A stretch of DNA of 5,402 nt from an uncultured Pseudoflavonifractor sp. Its GTDB lineage: Bacteria; Bacillota_A; Clostridia; Oscillospirales; Oscillospiraceae. A model generated the notes under the pieces. The model was not told the origin of the DNA. It did not search any database and saw nothing but the letters and a program-made list of their open reading frames with translations. Where the stretch lies: assembly GCA_947575475.1 (NCBI GenBank), contig CANPNN010000102.1, positions 1-5,402 of the forward strand, given 5' to 3'. Shown piece by piece: positions 1 through 5,402 of the stretch (positions within the stretch are counted from its first letter, which is position 1; each line of letters opens with the position of its first letter). The position numbers were made by a program, and so were the translations under genes.

Positions 1-899
1 TTGGCCACGTCGCTGACCTCGGCCCGGGTGGGGCGGGGGTTGCGGATCATGGAGTCCAGCATCTGGGTGGCGGTGACCACGTTCTTTCCGGCGGCGGAGG
101 ATTTGGCGATCATGTCCTTCTGGATGATGGGCACCTCGTAGGCGGGGATCTCCACTCCCAGGTCGCCCCGGGCCACCATAGCGCCGTCGGCGGCGGCGAG
201 GATCTCGTCAAAGTTGTCCACGCCCTCCTGATTCTCGATTTTGGCGATGATACGCACTCCCTCGCCGCCCCACTTATCCAGCTCCTCCCGGATGTCCAGC
301 ACATCCTGGGCCTTGCGGACAAAGGAGGCCGCCACGAAGTCAAAGTCGTGCTCGGCGGCAAAGCGCAGGTCGGACCGGTCCTTCTCGGTAAGGGCGGGAA
401 GCTGTATCTTGGTGTCGGGAATGTTGATGCTCTTGTTGTTGCTCAGCGGTCCGCCGGAGATCACGGTGCAGTGGATCTGCTCTGCCTCAATGGACTCCAC
501 CCGCAGCTCCACCAGCCCGTCGTCGATGAGGATGCGGGTGCCGGGCTGGACCTCGTTATGCAGGTTTTCATAGGTGACGCTGACCCAGTTCTCGTCCCCC
601 TCTCCCTCCCAAGTGGACAGAGTGAAGCTCTGGCCCTCAACGAGGGTGATGGGTCCGTTCTTGAAGGAGCGGATACGGATCTCCGGCCCCTTGGTGTCCA
701 GCAGAGCGGCCACAGGCCGGCCCAGCTGGTCCCGGACCCGGCACAGCCGCTCGTAGGTGGCCAGATGGCTTTCATGGGTGCCGTGGGAAAAGTTGAAGCG
801 GGCGCAGTTCATGCCGGCAAGGATGAGCTTGCGGAGCATCTCCTCGCTGTCCACAGCGGGACCCAGGGTGCAGATGATCTTGGTTTTTCTTGTATTCAT
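1..899 (-). CDS. pyk: Pyruvate kinase, N-terminal 299 codons (runs off the left edge)
   Basis: Pyruvate kinase makes pyruvate and ATP from phosphoenolpyruvate and ADP, the last step of glycolysis, in the cytosol. The reading frame is open from the ATG to the edge. Residues seen: the N-terminal [10 protein letters not shown], Arg34/Asn36/Ser38 in the substrate-binding CARFNFSHG, Asp68 in [10 protein letters not shown], the B domain at about 73-170, the signature [11 protein letters not shown] with catalytic Lys220 and metal ligand Glu222, and [10 protein letters not shown] with metal ligand Asp246. Thr278 lies in TATQML. Glu73 sits where family knowledge links Glu to dependence on potassium and Lys to independence, so this enzyme is probably K+-dependent (inference). 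The rest of the A domain and the C-terminal regulatory domain are outside the window, so an extra C-terminal PEP-utiliser domain cannot be judged. A GGAGGT site (911-916) precedes the ATG by 11 nt. It has its own promoter and lies behind the terminator of the upstream operon, so it is likely a separate unit. Confidence 0.97.
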   Translation of the reverse strand, partial: MNTRKTKIICTLGPAVDSEEMLRKLILAGMNCARFNFSHGTHESHLATYERLCRVRDQLGRPVAALLDTKGPEIRIRSFKNGPITLVEGQSFTLSTWEGEGDENWVSVTYENLHNEVQPGTRILIDDGLVELRVESIEAEQIHCTVISGGPLSNNKSINIPDTKIQLPALTEKDRSDLRFAAEHDFDFVAASFVRKAQDVLDIREELDKWGGEGVRIIAKIENQEGVDNFDEILAAADGAMVARGDLGVEIPAYEVPIIQKDMIAKSSAAGKNVVTATQMLDSMIRNPRPTRAEVSDVA

Positions 900-970
900 A
901 AAGTTTGATTACCTCCGAAGCAAGGAGCGCGGAAAATATTCTGATGAAAAAGATGCGCTCATTGGGGCAA

Positions 971-999
971 ATAATACTATATTCTATGCACCTTGAAAA
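971..999 (-). promoter_or_regulatory. Predicted sigma-A promoter of pyk
   Basis: On the minus strand a -35 TTTTCA (994-999, 4 of 6 consensus) is followed after exactly 17 bp by a -10 TATTAT (971-976, 5 of 6). The start site should be near 964, giving a 5' leader of about 65 nt with the GGAGGT ribosome site near its end. The element lies in the AT-rich gap between the upstream operon's terminator and pyk, where a promoter is needed. The leader holds a 6-bp inverted repeat (GAGCGC at 925-930, GCGCTC at 955-960). The call rests on pattern only. Confidence 0.6.
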
Positions 1000-1054
1000 G
1001 CGGCAAAATCACCAAAATAGAGGGAAAAGATGGATGGAAAAAGAGAAAAGATAT

Positions 1055-1094
1055 AAAAATGACAAAGAGGACGGGCCGGAAAGGGCCCGTCCTC
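1055..1094 (-). terminator. Intrinsic terminator ending the acylation operon
   Basis: A perfect 11-bp GC-rich stem (arms 1067-1077 and 1084-1094, GAGGACGGGCC on the minus strand) encloses a 6-nt loop. On the minus strand it is followed by TTTGTCATTTTTATAT, a slightly broken U-tract. The hairpin begins 2 nt after the TGA stop of the DHHW gene. The plus-strand side has no comparable T-run, so it works mainly leftward. It separates the three-gene operon from pyk. Confidence 0.88.
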
Positions 1095-1096
1095 CG

Positions 1097-2497
1097 TCAG
1101 TTTTCGTCCTGTCCCGACCGCTTTTGCTCCAGTGCATTGGCCCGCGCCGTGGGCAGATAAGGGAACAGTTTCTCCACCCGGAGGGACCCGGTGGTGTTCA
1201 TCACGATGATGAGGTCGGGCTCCAGCCAGTCGATGTAGTGCATCATAATGTCCTGGTTGCCGTTAAACTGCCGGGGATCCATGGCCATCACTTCCCCGCA
1301 GGCCATGGACAGGAAGGGGGTCAGGCCGCAGCCGAAGGAGTCGCGGAGGATCAGGATACGTTTGCCGTCGGGGAGATCCTGGTTTACAGCCCGGGACAGA
1401 AGGTAGTCCCCCCCGGCATAGATGGCATAGGGGTTGTCGTTATAGAGGTCCACATGGGCCAGCCGTTCCGGGAACAGGAGGCTGGTGACAAAGGGCCCCT
1501 CCCGTTTGAGGCCGATGATGGGTACCGAGTAGACAAAGTGGGTGAGTTCCTTGGGTGACCAGATCTCCAGGTCATCCAGTCCGGTGTAGGCCTCCCCCAC
1601 CCGGCGGCCCTGGGAGCCCAAAAAGACCTCTTCAAAGTTATATTTATTGTAAGTGTCCGGGTCGGTAAGGTCCTCATCGATCTGAAAGCGGTAGCTTTTT
1701 TCCAGCTTTTCGCAGAGGATCTGATACCCCAGAAAGGCTCCGGCGGGGGTCCAGTGGTGGTCGGTGTGGAAAAAGAGCTCAGCCGCTGTGTCCGGGTTCG
1801 TTTCCGCCGCCTCCCGGAAGGCGGGACGCAGATCCAAGGTGTCTACCTTGGCTTTCTCCAAAAGGGCCAGGAACTGGTCGGCCTCAGCCTCCGTATAGTC
1901 CTCCAATCCGTCGGGAAGGGTGCTGACGCTGAGCTTGGAAGGGGCCTGGACATAGAGAACGGGGGTCTTGTACTCTTTTTTCACCCGTTGGACAAATTCC
2001 ACCATCTCCTCCGCCCGGACGGACATATCCACCTGCTCCCCGTCGGGGTCGGAAAAAGTGAGATAGCCGTTTTCCAGCCGAATGACGGTGTACTGGGGGT
2101 CGGCGTCCTCCACCACCCGGCGGCCCATAAGCCGCTGGGTGGCGCCGTATAGCTCAATAAACAGATGATCCCGGTCCAGCTGCGTATTGATGGCAGAGTC
2201 GGCCTCCTCAGTAAATTGGGTGAGGGCGTCCATAGCCTCTTCGTAGGAGGGGAGGCAGATGCCAAGAGACTTTCGCATGGGTCGGACCCCAGTGCGAACC
2301 ATGGCGGGGCCTGCTTTTTCCTCCGCCTCCGCCTGCGCTAAGATCAGGGGCTTGTCAGGCCGGGTGGAGCGGGAGGGTCGTTGGACCTCGGCAAATCCCC
2401 GGACTTCCGGGATGGCCCCAAGCCCCAGATAAATGACGGCGGCAAGCAGACCGCAGAGGAACAGCACCGCGGTGCAGGTGTTACGGCGTGAGGTCAT
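1097..2497 (-). CDS. DHHW family protein, AlgX/AlgJ-like SGNH-type O-acyltransferase partner
   Basis: This 466-residue protein has a short basic N-terminus and one hydrophobic segment (about residues 9-28), so it should be anchored in the membrane with its body outside. It carries the family hallmark TDHHWTPAGA (245-254). By analogy with AlgX (Asp174, His176, Ser269), Asp246 and His248 pair with a nucleophile Ser387 in ILILRDSFG (381-389). Other family-like stretches are YVQAPSK (182-188), FLGSQGRRVG (292-301) and MDPRQF (406-411). Such proteins take an acyl group delivered by an MBOAT partner and place it on an exported polymer; the natural acceptor here is unknown. The gene starts 29 nt after the MBOAT stop, so the two are almost certainly co-transcribed, and a terminator follows immediately. 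An AAAGGGGGTG ribosome site lies about 7 nt before the ATG. Carbohydrate esterase activity is an alternative. The fold and triad are inferred from motifs, not shown. Confidence 0.9.
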   Translation of the reverse strand: MTSRRNTCTAVLFLCGLLAAVIYLGLGAIPEVRGFAEVQRPSRSTRPDKPLILAQAEAEEKAGPAMVRTGVRPMRKSLGICLPSYEEAMDALTQFTEEADSAINTQLDRDHLFIELYGATQRLMGRRVVEDADPQYTVIRLENGYLTFSDPDGEQVDMSVRAEEMVEFVQRVKKEYKTPVLYVQAPSKLSVSTLPDGLEDYTEAEADQFLALLEKAKVDTLDLRPAFREAAETNPDTAAELFFHTDHHWTPAGAFLGYQILCEKLEKSYRFQIDEDLTDPDTYNKYNFEEVFLGSQGRRVGEAYTGLDDLEIWSPKELTHFVYSVPIIGLKREGPFVTSLLFPERLAHVDLYNDNPYAIYAGGDYLLSRAVNQDLPDGKRILILRDSFGCGLTPFLSMACGEVMAMDPRQFNGNQDIMMHYIDWLEPDLIIVMNTTGSLRVEKLFPYLPTARANALEQKRSGQDEN

Positions 2498-2526
2498 GGG
2501 AACACCCCCTTTCTAAAAGTGAAAAA

Positions 2527-3951
2527 CTAAAATCGAAAATAAATAAAGGGATTATAAGTTCCCTTCACCAGATAGCATACGCACAAGATCCCCACGGACA
2601 TAAGACCCGCGGCGTACAGAAGGTCCCACAGCAGGGACAGGTTCTGGCCAAAAGGCCGGAATTTCTCCAGCTTTTCCCGGCACCACGGGGCAAAGGGAAA
2701 GGAAAAAAGCAGCGCCAGCCCCAAAAAAACGGCGTTCTCCGCCAGGTAAAGACCACAGGCGGGGTCGAGGACTCCCGTTCCATTCAGCCCCAGCATAGTG
2801 AGGAAAAACTGTCCGGCATACTCCACCGTGTCCGCCCGGAAGAGCATCCATAGAAAATTCACCGCCAGAAGGGTGTAGGTCCGGCCCAGCAGAGAGGGCA
2901 GTTTCTTCACGAGGGGGAGATATTTCTCCACACAAAGCAGGAAAAAGTAGAAAAGCCCCCACAGCACAAAGGTCCAGTTGGCCCCGTGCCATAGCCCTGT
3001 CAGGAGCCACACCACAAAAAGGTTGCAGATGTGCCTGAGTACGCCCACCCGGTTGCCTCCCAGGGGGATATACACATAGTCCCGGAACCAGGCTCCCAGG
3101 GAGATATGCCACCGCCGCCAGAATTCGGTGATGCTCCTGGAGGCGTAGGGGTGGTCGAAATTTTCCCGGAAGTGGAAGCCGAACATGAGCCCCAGGCCGA
3201 TGGCCATATCGGAATAGCCGGAAAAGTCGTAGTAAAGCTGAAATGTGTAGCACAGCGACCCAAGCCAGGCCATAGGAGTGGAGAGGGCGGCGGGGTCGCA
3301 GGCGAACACCCGGTCCACTACCACCGCCATCTGATTGGACAGCAGCACTTTTTTCCCCAGACCGATCAGGAACCGGGAACAGCCGGCGGAAAAATCCGCC
3401 CAGGACTCGGTCCGGCTTGCGATCTGCTGGGCCACGTCGGAGTATTTCACGATAGGCCCTGCGATAAGCTGGGGGAAGAAGGAGATATAAAGGCCCAGCG
3501 TAAGAGGGGAGCGCTGGACCTCCGTTTTGCCCATGGCCACGTCCAGCACATAGCTCAAGGCCTGGAAGGTGAAGAAGGAGATACCGACAGGCAGGTCGAT
3601 GACGGGGACCTTTAATCCCAGTTCCAGGCCGTTCAGGGACTCGATGGTAAAGACCAGATACTTGAACAGGAAGAGCAGGGTCAGGTTGCCCGCCACCGCT
3701 GTTCCCACAGGCAGGCGAAGGGATCTCCCCCGGAATTTCTGGCGGTAGACCCACCGTCCAAAGCCGTAGTTCATACCGATGGACAGTATCATAACGGGCA
3801 GAAAACGGGGTTCCCCCCAGGCATAGAAATAGAGGGAACACACCAGCAGGAACAGATTCTGTCCCCGCCGCATCCCCCGCAGGAAAAGATAGTAACCGAC
3901 CAGCACAAAGGGCAGGAACCGGAACAAGAACGTGGGGCTGGAAAACAGCAT
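2527..3951 (-). CDS. MBOAT family membrane O-acyltransferase, AlgI/DltB-like
   Basis: This 474-residue protein is hydrophobic along its whole length, with many membrane-spanning segments. It opens with MLFSSPTFLFRFLPF, a start typical of AlgI-like proteins. The central family block is complete: TEFWRRWHISLGAWFRDYVY (275-294) followed by IPLGGNR (295-301). The MBOAT histidine is His322 in LWHGANW, equivalent to the essential His of AlgI. The C-terminus YNPFIYFRF is also characteristic. Family members take an acyl group, usually acetyl from acetyl-CoA, on the cytoplasmic side and pass it across the membrane to an extracytoplasmic partner; the DHHW protein 29 nt downstream fits that role. A strong AAAGGAGGG site (core 3963-3968) lies about 11 nt before the ATG. 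The gap to the upstream AT3 gene is 68 nt with no hairpin or good promoter, consistent with one operon. The substrate is not predictable; without dltA or dltC nearby, D-alanylation is less likely than O-acetylation. Confidence 0.95.
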   Translation of the reverse strand: MLFSSPTFLFRFLPFVLVGYYLFLRGMRRGQNLFLLVCSLYFYAWGEPRFLPVMILSIGMNYGFGRWVYRQKFRGRSLRLPVGTAVAGNLTLLFLFKYLVFTIESLNGLELGLKVPVIDLPVGISFFTFQALSYVLDVAMGKTEVQRSPLTLGLYISFFPQLIAGPIVKYSDVAQQIASRTESWADFSAGCSRFLIGLGKKVLLSNQMAVVVDRVFACDPAALSTPMAWLGSLCYTFQLYYDFSGYSDMAIGLGLMFGFHFRENFDHPYASRSITEFWRRWHISLGAWFRDYVYIPLGGNRVGVLRHICNLFVVWLLTGLWHGANWTFVLWGLFYFFLLCVEKYLPLVKKLPSLLGRTYTLLAVNFLWMLFRADTVEYAGQFFLTMLGLNGTGVLDPACGLYLAENAVFLGLALLFSFPFAPWCREKLEKFRPFGQNLSLLWDLLYAAGLMSVGILCVCYLVKGTYNPFIYFRF

Positions 3952-4019
3952 CCTGGGTGCGCCCTCCTTTCTGTGTGAAATGATGGACTGTCAACTGCCT
4001 TGGGATAGAGCAAGAAAAA

Positions 4020-5096
4020 TTATGTCAACCAACGCCCGATAAAGGGCAGCCAGTGGATGAGCCAGGCCACGGCAAAGGAGCACAGGAACACCGCCATGGC
4101 CAGCAGCGGAACGGAGGCCACCGGGGCGAAGGAAAGGACGGAGACGCCCAGGAAATTCATCAGAGTAAGGAACAGGTCGTGGATCAGGTAGATCCCAAAA
4201 GCCACCTGGGCCACACCGCTCAGCCGCTGGCGGCGGGAACGCTCCTCGCTGACCCCCAGCACATAGCGGAACAGCACCACGATGGCGATGGAGAAGCAGA
4301 CCACGTTGGGAGAGAAAAAGCTGAACAGGGTCTCCACCAAGCGCCCCGCCGAATGGGACAGAACGCTGGTGCCCCAGACGGTGATAGTGGCCCCAATGAT
4401 GCCGAATACGTAGATAAGCGCTTCCGCGATACGGCTCAAGGTATATTCCCGCAAATACCACCCCGCCACATAGTAGCCCACATAGCCCATCACAAGCTGG
4501 ATATCCAGCCGCTCATACCACAATTTCAGGACAGGCATGATATCCGCCCGGGGCCAAAGCTGAAAGGCGGTGGGGATCACCGAGGCAAAGAGAAATGCGA
4601 TGAGAAAAAACCAGTGGAAATCCCCCCGGGAAGCCCCCCGGCAAAAGGCCCGGAGGATAGGGGTGATCAAATAAAGCCCCAGGATCATATAGAGGAACCA
4701 CAGGTGATACCGGGTGTCTCCCCGCAGAGCGTTCAAAATGGCATTCCAGAGTCCCTGCCAGGTGAACCGCCCCCCGTCTATGCAGTAGCCCGTAACGGCG
4801 TATACCCCGCCCCAGAACATGAGGCAGACGACGATCCGCAGACAGTTGTGAAACAGCAGCTTTGGAAGAGGCAGCCCTTTCTTGGGGTCCAGCATGAACA
4901 TGCCTGACAGCATGACGAACACAGGCACACACCAACGGACCAGGGCGTTGTAGAGGTTGAATATCTGCCAGCTTTGGGAGCCGACCGCCACAACGGAGAT
5001 CTGCCTGCTGGCCAGGTGACATACGATCACGGCGAAGGAGGCGAACACCCGCAAAAGGTCGGCATATGCTACCCGCCCATTGATTTTTTCCGCCAT
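4020..5096 (-). CDS. Acyltransferase family 3 (AT3) integral membrane protein, WecH/OafB-like core
   Basis: This 358-residue protein has about ten hydrophobic segments and the usual size of a stand-alone AT3 protein (Acyltransferase_3 family); no fused SGNH domain is present. AT3 hallmarks are intact: the RX10H motif (Arg16 to His27 in ADLLRVFASFAVIVCHL), PVFVMLSG (58-65), HLWFLYMILGLYLITPILR (131-149) and FGIYLIHDLF (300-309). Family members O-acylate sugars or lipid-linked glycans at the membrane, generally from acetyl-CoA. It is first in an operon with an MBOAT and a DHHW protein. The start at 5096 was preferred over the in-frame ATG at 5126, which adds 10 residues. An AGGTGG site (5104-5109) sits 7 nt before 5096, whereas the 5126 ATG has no ribosome site and lies within about 2 nt of the predicted transcription start. 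Family assignment is firm; the acceptor and the acyl group are unknown. Confidence 0.94.
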   Translation of the reverse strand: MAEKINGRVAYADLLRVFASFAVIVCHLASRQISVVAVGSQSWQIFNLYNALVRWCVPVFVMLSGMFMLDPKKGLPLPKLLFHNCLRIVVCLMFWGGVYAVTGYCIDGGRFTWQGLWNAILNALRGDTRYHLWFLYMILGLYLITPILRAFCRGASRGDFHWFFLIAFLFASVIPTAFQLWPRADIMPVLKLWYERLDIQLVMGYVGYYVAGWYLREYTLSRIAEALIYVFGIIGATITVWGTSVLSHSAGRLVETLFSFFSPNVVCFSIAIVVLFRYVLGVSEERSRRQRLSGVAQVAFGIYLIHDLFLTLMNFLGVSVLSFAPVASVPLLAMAVFLCSFAVAWLIHWLPFIGRWLT

Positions 5097-5103
5097 ATAT
5101 CCA

Positions 5104-5109
5104 CCACCT
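5104..5109 (-). promoter_or_regulatory. Ribosome binding site deciding the AT3 start
   Basis: AGGTGG on the minus strand, within AAGGTGGTGG (5101-5110), lies 7 nt before the ATG at 5096. It falls between the two candidate start codons, so it can serve only the downstream one. The AT3 family's N-terminal motif begins shortly after residue 10 of the shorter form, which therefore loses nothing expected. Confidence 0.75.
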
Positions 5110-5134
5110 TGGGGAGATTTTGACATATCAAGTC

Positions 5135-5163
5135 ATTCTAACATAAAAAAAGGACAGTGGCAA
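5135..5163 (-). promoter_or_regulatory. Predicted sigma-A promoter of the AT3-MBOAT-DHHW operon
   Basis: On the minus strand a -35 TTGCCA (5158-5163, 5 of 6) and a -10 TAGAAT (5135-5140, 5 of 6) are separated by 17 bp. The predicted start is near 5128, leaving a leader of about 32 nt before the ATG at 5096. No other convincing promoter is visible before the MBOAT or DHHW genes, so this one probably drives the whole unit of about 4 kb. A 13-nt inverted repeat, CTTTT-CAG-AAAAG (5183-5195), lies 20 bp upstream of the -35 and could be a regulator site, though it is short and AT-rich. Confidence 0.7.
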
Positions 5164-5236
5164 GATGGGAAAATCCATGTCCCTTTTCAGAAAAGTGTTG
5201 CTGGGATATAACTTCGGCGGTTTCCACAAAAGCACA
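5164..5236. other. Spacer between two divergent promoters, no gene seen
   Basis: These 73 bases separate the -35 boxes of the leftward operon promoter and the rightward promoter. No reading frame with a ribosome site is visible. The only structure noted is the inverted repeat at 5183-5195. Divergent promoters this close could share a regulator, but nothing in the sequence identifies one. Confidence 0.5.
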
Positions 5237-5265
5237 TTGAAATAACAGGAGTCCTGTGCTATAAT
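5237..5265 (+). promoter_or_regulatory. Near-consensus rightward promoter with extended -10
   Basis: TTGAAA (5237-5242, 5 of 6) and a perfect TATAAT (5260-5265) are spaced by exactly 17 bp, with TGC directly before the -10 (the extended -10 TGn element at 5257-5259). This is the best promoter in the window by match to consensus. It points right, away from all four genes, with a predicted start near 5272. The spacer contains a 13-bp palindrome, listed separately. Confidence 0.78.
5245..5257. promoter_or_regulatory. Palindromic operator candidate inside the promoter spacer
   Basis: ACAGGA-G-TCCTGT is a perfect 6+1+6 palindrome lying wholly between the -35 and -10 of the rightward promoter. A dimeric repressor, or a MerR-type activator that acts in the spacer, could bind here. 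MerR-type promoters usually have 19-20 bp spacers, so with 17 bp a repressor is the more natural reading. The binding protein is not identifiable from this window. Confidence 0.4.
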
Positions 5266-5271
5266 CGGATC

Positions 5272-5402
5272 GAAAAATTCCGGTTTATCTGTCAAATCCT
5301 CTTAAAACTCTGATATATCAAGGCTTTCAGCTGATTAAATGTTCAACCTTATGTAATTTCCCTTGTTTTTGCCCTTATGGGCTGAAACAAGGGAAACTTT
5401 TT
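5272..5402 (+). ncRNA. Short rightward transcript: small RNA or attenuated 5' leader
   Basis: The region from the predicted start to the intrinsic terminator makes an RNA of about 130 nt. It is AT-rich, unlike the genes, and matches no RNA family I recognise; I looked for T-box, purine, preQ1 and fluoride motifs without success. It contains a 10-bp palindrome TGATATATCA (5311-5320) and CAAGG (5319-5323), which could pair with CCTTG (5361-5365) in the left arm of the terminator as a weak antiterminator. A five-codon frame MFNLM (5339-5356) ends directly before the terminator. A stand-alone small RNA and the leader of a gene right of 5402 remain equally possible. Confidence 0.45.
5357..5402 (+). 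terminator. Intrinsic terminator on the plus strand at the right edge
   Basis: A perfect 12-bp outer stem (TTTCCCTTGTTT at 5357-5368 with AAACAAGGGAAA at 5385-5396) continues across a 2x2 internal loop into a 4-bp GCCC/GGGC stem with a TTAT loop (5371-5382). CTTTTT follows at the window end. There is no T-run on the opposite side, so it acts on rightward transcription. It can only serve RNA started at 5237-5265, because no other plus-strand gene precedes it. Confidence 0.85.

Noticed and set aside
348..908. Plus-strand open frame of 186 codons opposite pyk
   Set aside because: It is antisense to a clear pyruvate kinase, lacks a ribosome site and resembles no protein family. The other plus-strand frames at 905-1558, 3031-3615 and 4053-4907 are rejected for the same reasons.
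2527..3951. DltB assignment (D-alanylation of teichoic acid) for the MBOAT protein
   Set aside because: No dltA, dltC or dltX is nearby, and the partner is a DHHW protein rather than a typical DltD. The sequence blocks read as AlgI-like.
2552..3994. A 480-codon open frame overlapping the MBOAT gene on the same strand in another frame
   Set aside because: Its translation is rich in Pro, Gly, Arg and Ala with no recognisable motif. The overlapping frame carries all the MBOAT signatures and a proper ribosome site. It is a shadow of GC-rich codon use.
3966..3994. Possible internal promoter before the MBOAT gene (TTGACA at 3989-3994 on the minus strand)
   Set aside because: The -35 is perfect, but the hexamer 17 bp downstream is GAAAGG, part of the ribosome site, and no acceptable -10 is present at 16-18 bp.
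5258..5295. Leftward promoter from TTGACA (5290-5295) and TATAGC (5258-5263) on the minus strand
   Set aside because: The spacing is 26 bp, too long for sigma-A. Other spacings give no -10. The operon already has a correctly spaced promoter at 5135-5163.
1..5402. CRISPR arrays, tRNA or rRNA genes, insertion sequences, attachment sites
   Set aside because: No regularly spaced repeats, tRNA-like cloverleaf, rRNA sequence, transposase or terminal inverted repeats were seen on either strand.

Overview
The window is GC-rich in its genes and AT-rich between them. All four protein-coding genes lie on the minus strand, have Shine-Dalgarno sites close to AGGAGG, and encode families common in Firmicutes. 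DHHW proteins paired with an MBOAT acyltransferase, together with the base composition, suggest a gut-type Clostridia, perhaps Oscillospiraceae/Ruminococcaceae. That placement is inference from gene content and style only.

Layout, right to left along the minus strand. (1) 5164-5402 has no recognisable gene. It carries a near-consensus rightward promoter (5237-5265) with a 13-bp palindrome in its spacer. About 90 nt after the predicted start is a strong intrinsic terminator (5357-5402), so the strand pointing out of the window makes a short RNA or an attenuated leader. (2) A leftward promoter (5135-5163) opens a three-gene operon: an acyltransferase-3 (AT3) membrane protein (5096-4020), an AlgI/DltB-like MBOAT acyltransferase (3951-2527) and a DHHW/AlgX-AlgJ-like extracytoplasmic SGNH-type protein (2497-1097). 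It closes at an intrinsic terminator directly after the last stop codon (hairpin 1067-1094). (3) A separate promoter (971-999) drives pyruvate kinase (899 to beyond the left edge), of which the first 299 codons are present.

The operon most likely acylates, probably acetylates, a cell-surface glycan or other envelope polymer. By analogy with the AlgI/AlgJ/AlgX, PatA/PatB and DltB/DltD systems, the MBOAT protein moves an acyl group across the membrane and the DHHW protein transfers it to the exported acceptor. The AT3 protein is a second, unrelated membrane acyltransferase. It could supply a second modification or act on a lipid-linked precursor. No glycosyltransferase, polymerase or exporter lies in the window, so the acceptor cannot be named. 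Pyruvate kinase looks like an unrelated housekeeping neighbour behind its own promoter.

The least explained part is the right end: a short rightward transcription unit that ends at the window edge with unknown cargo.
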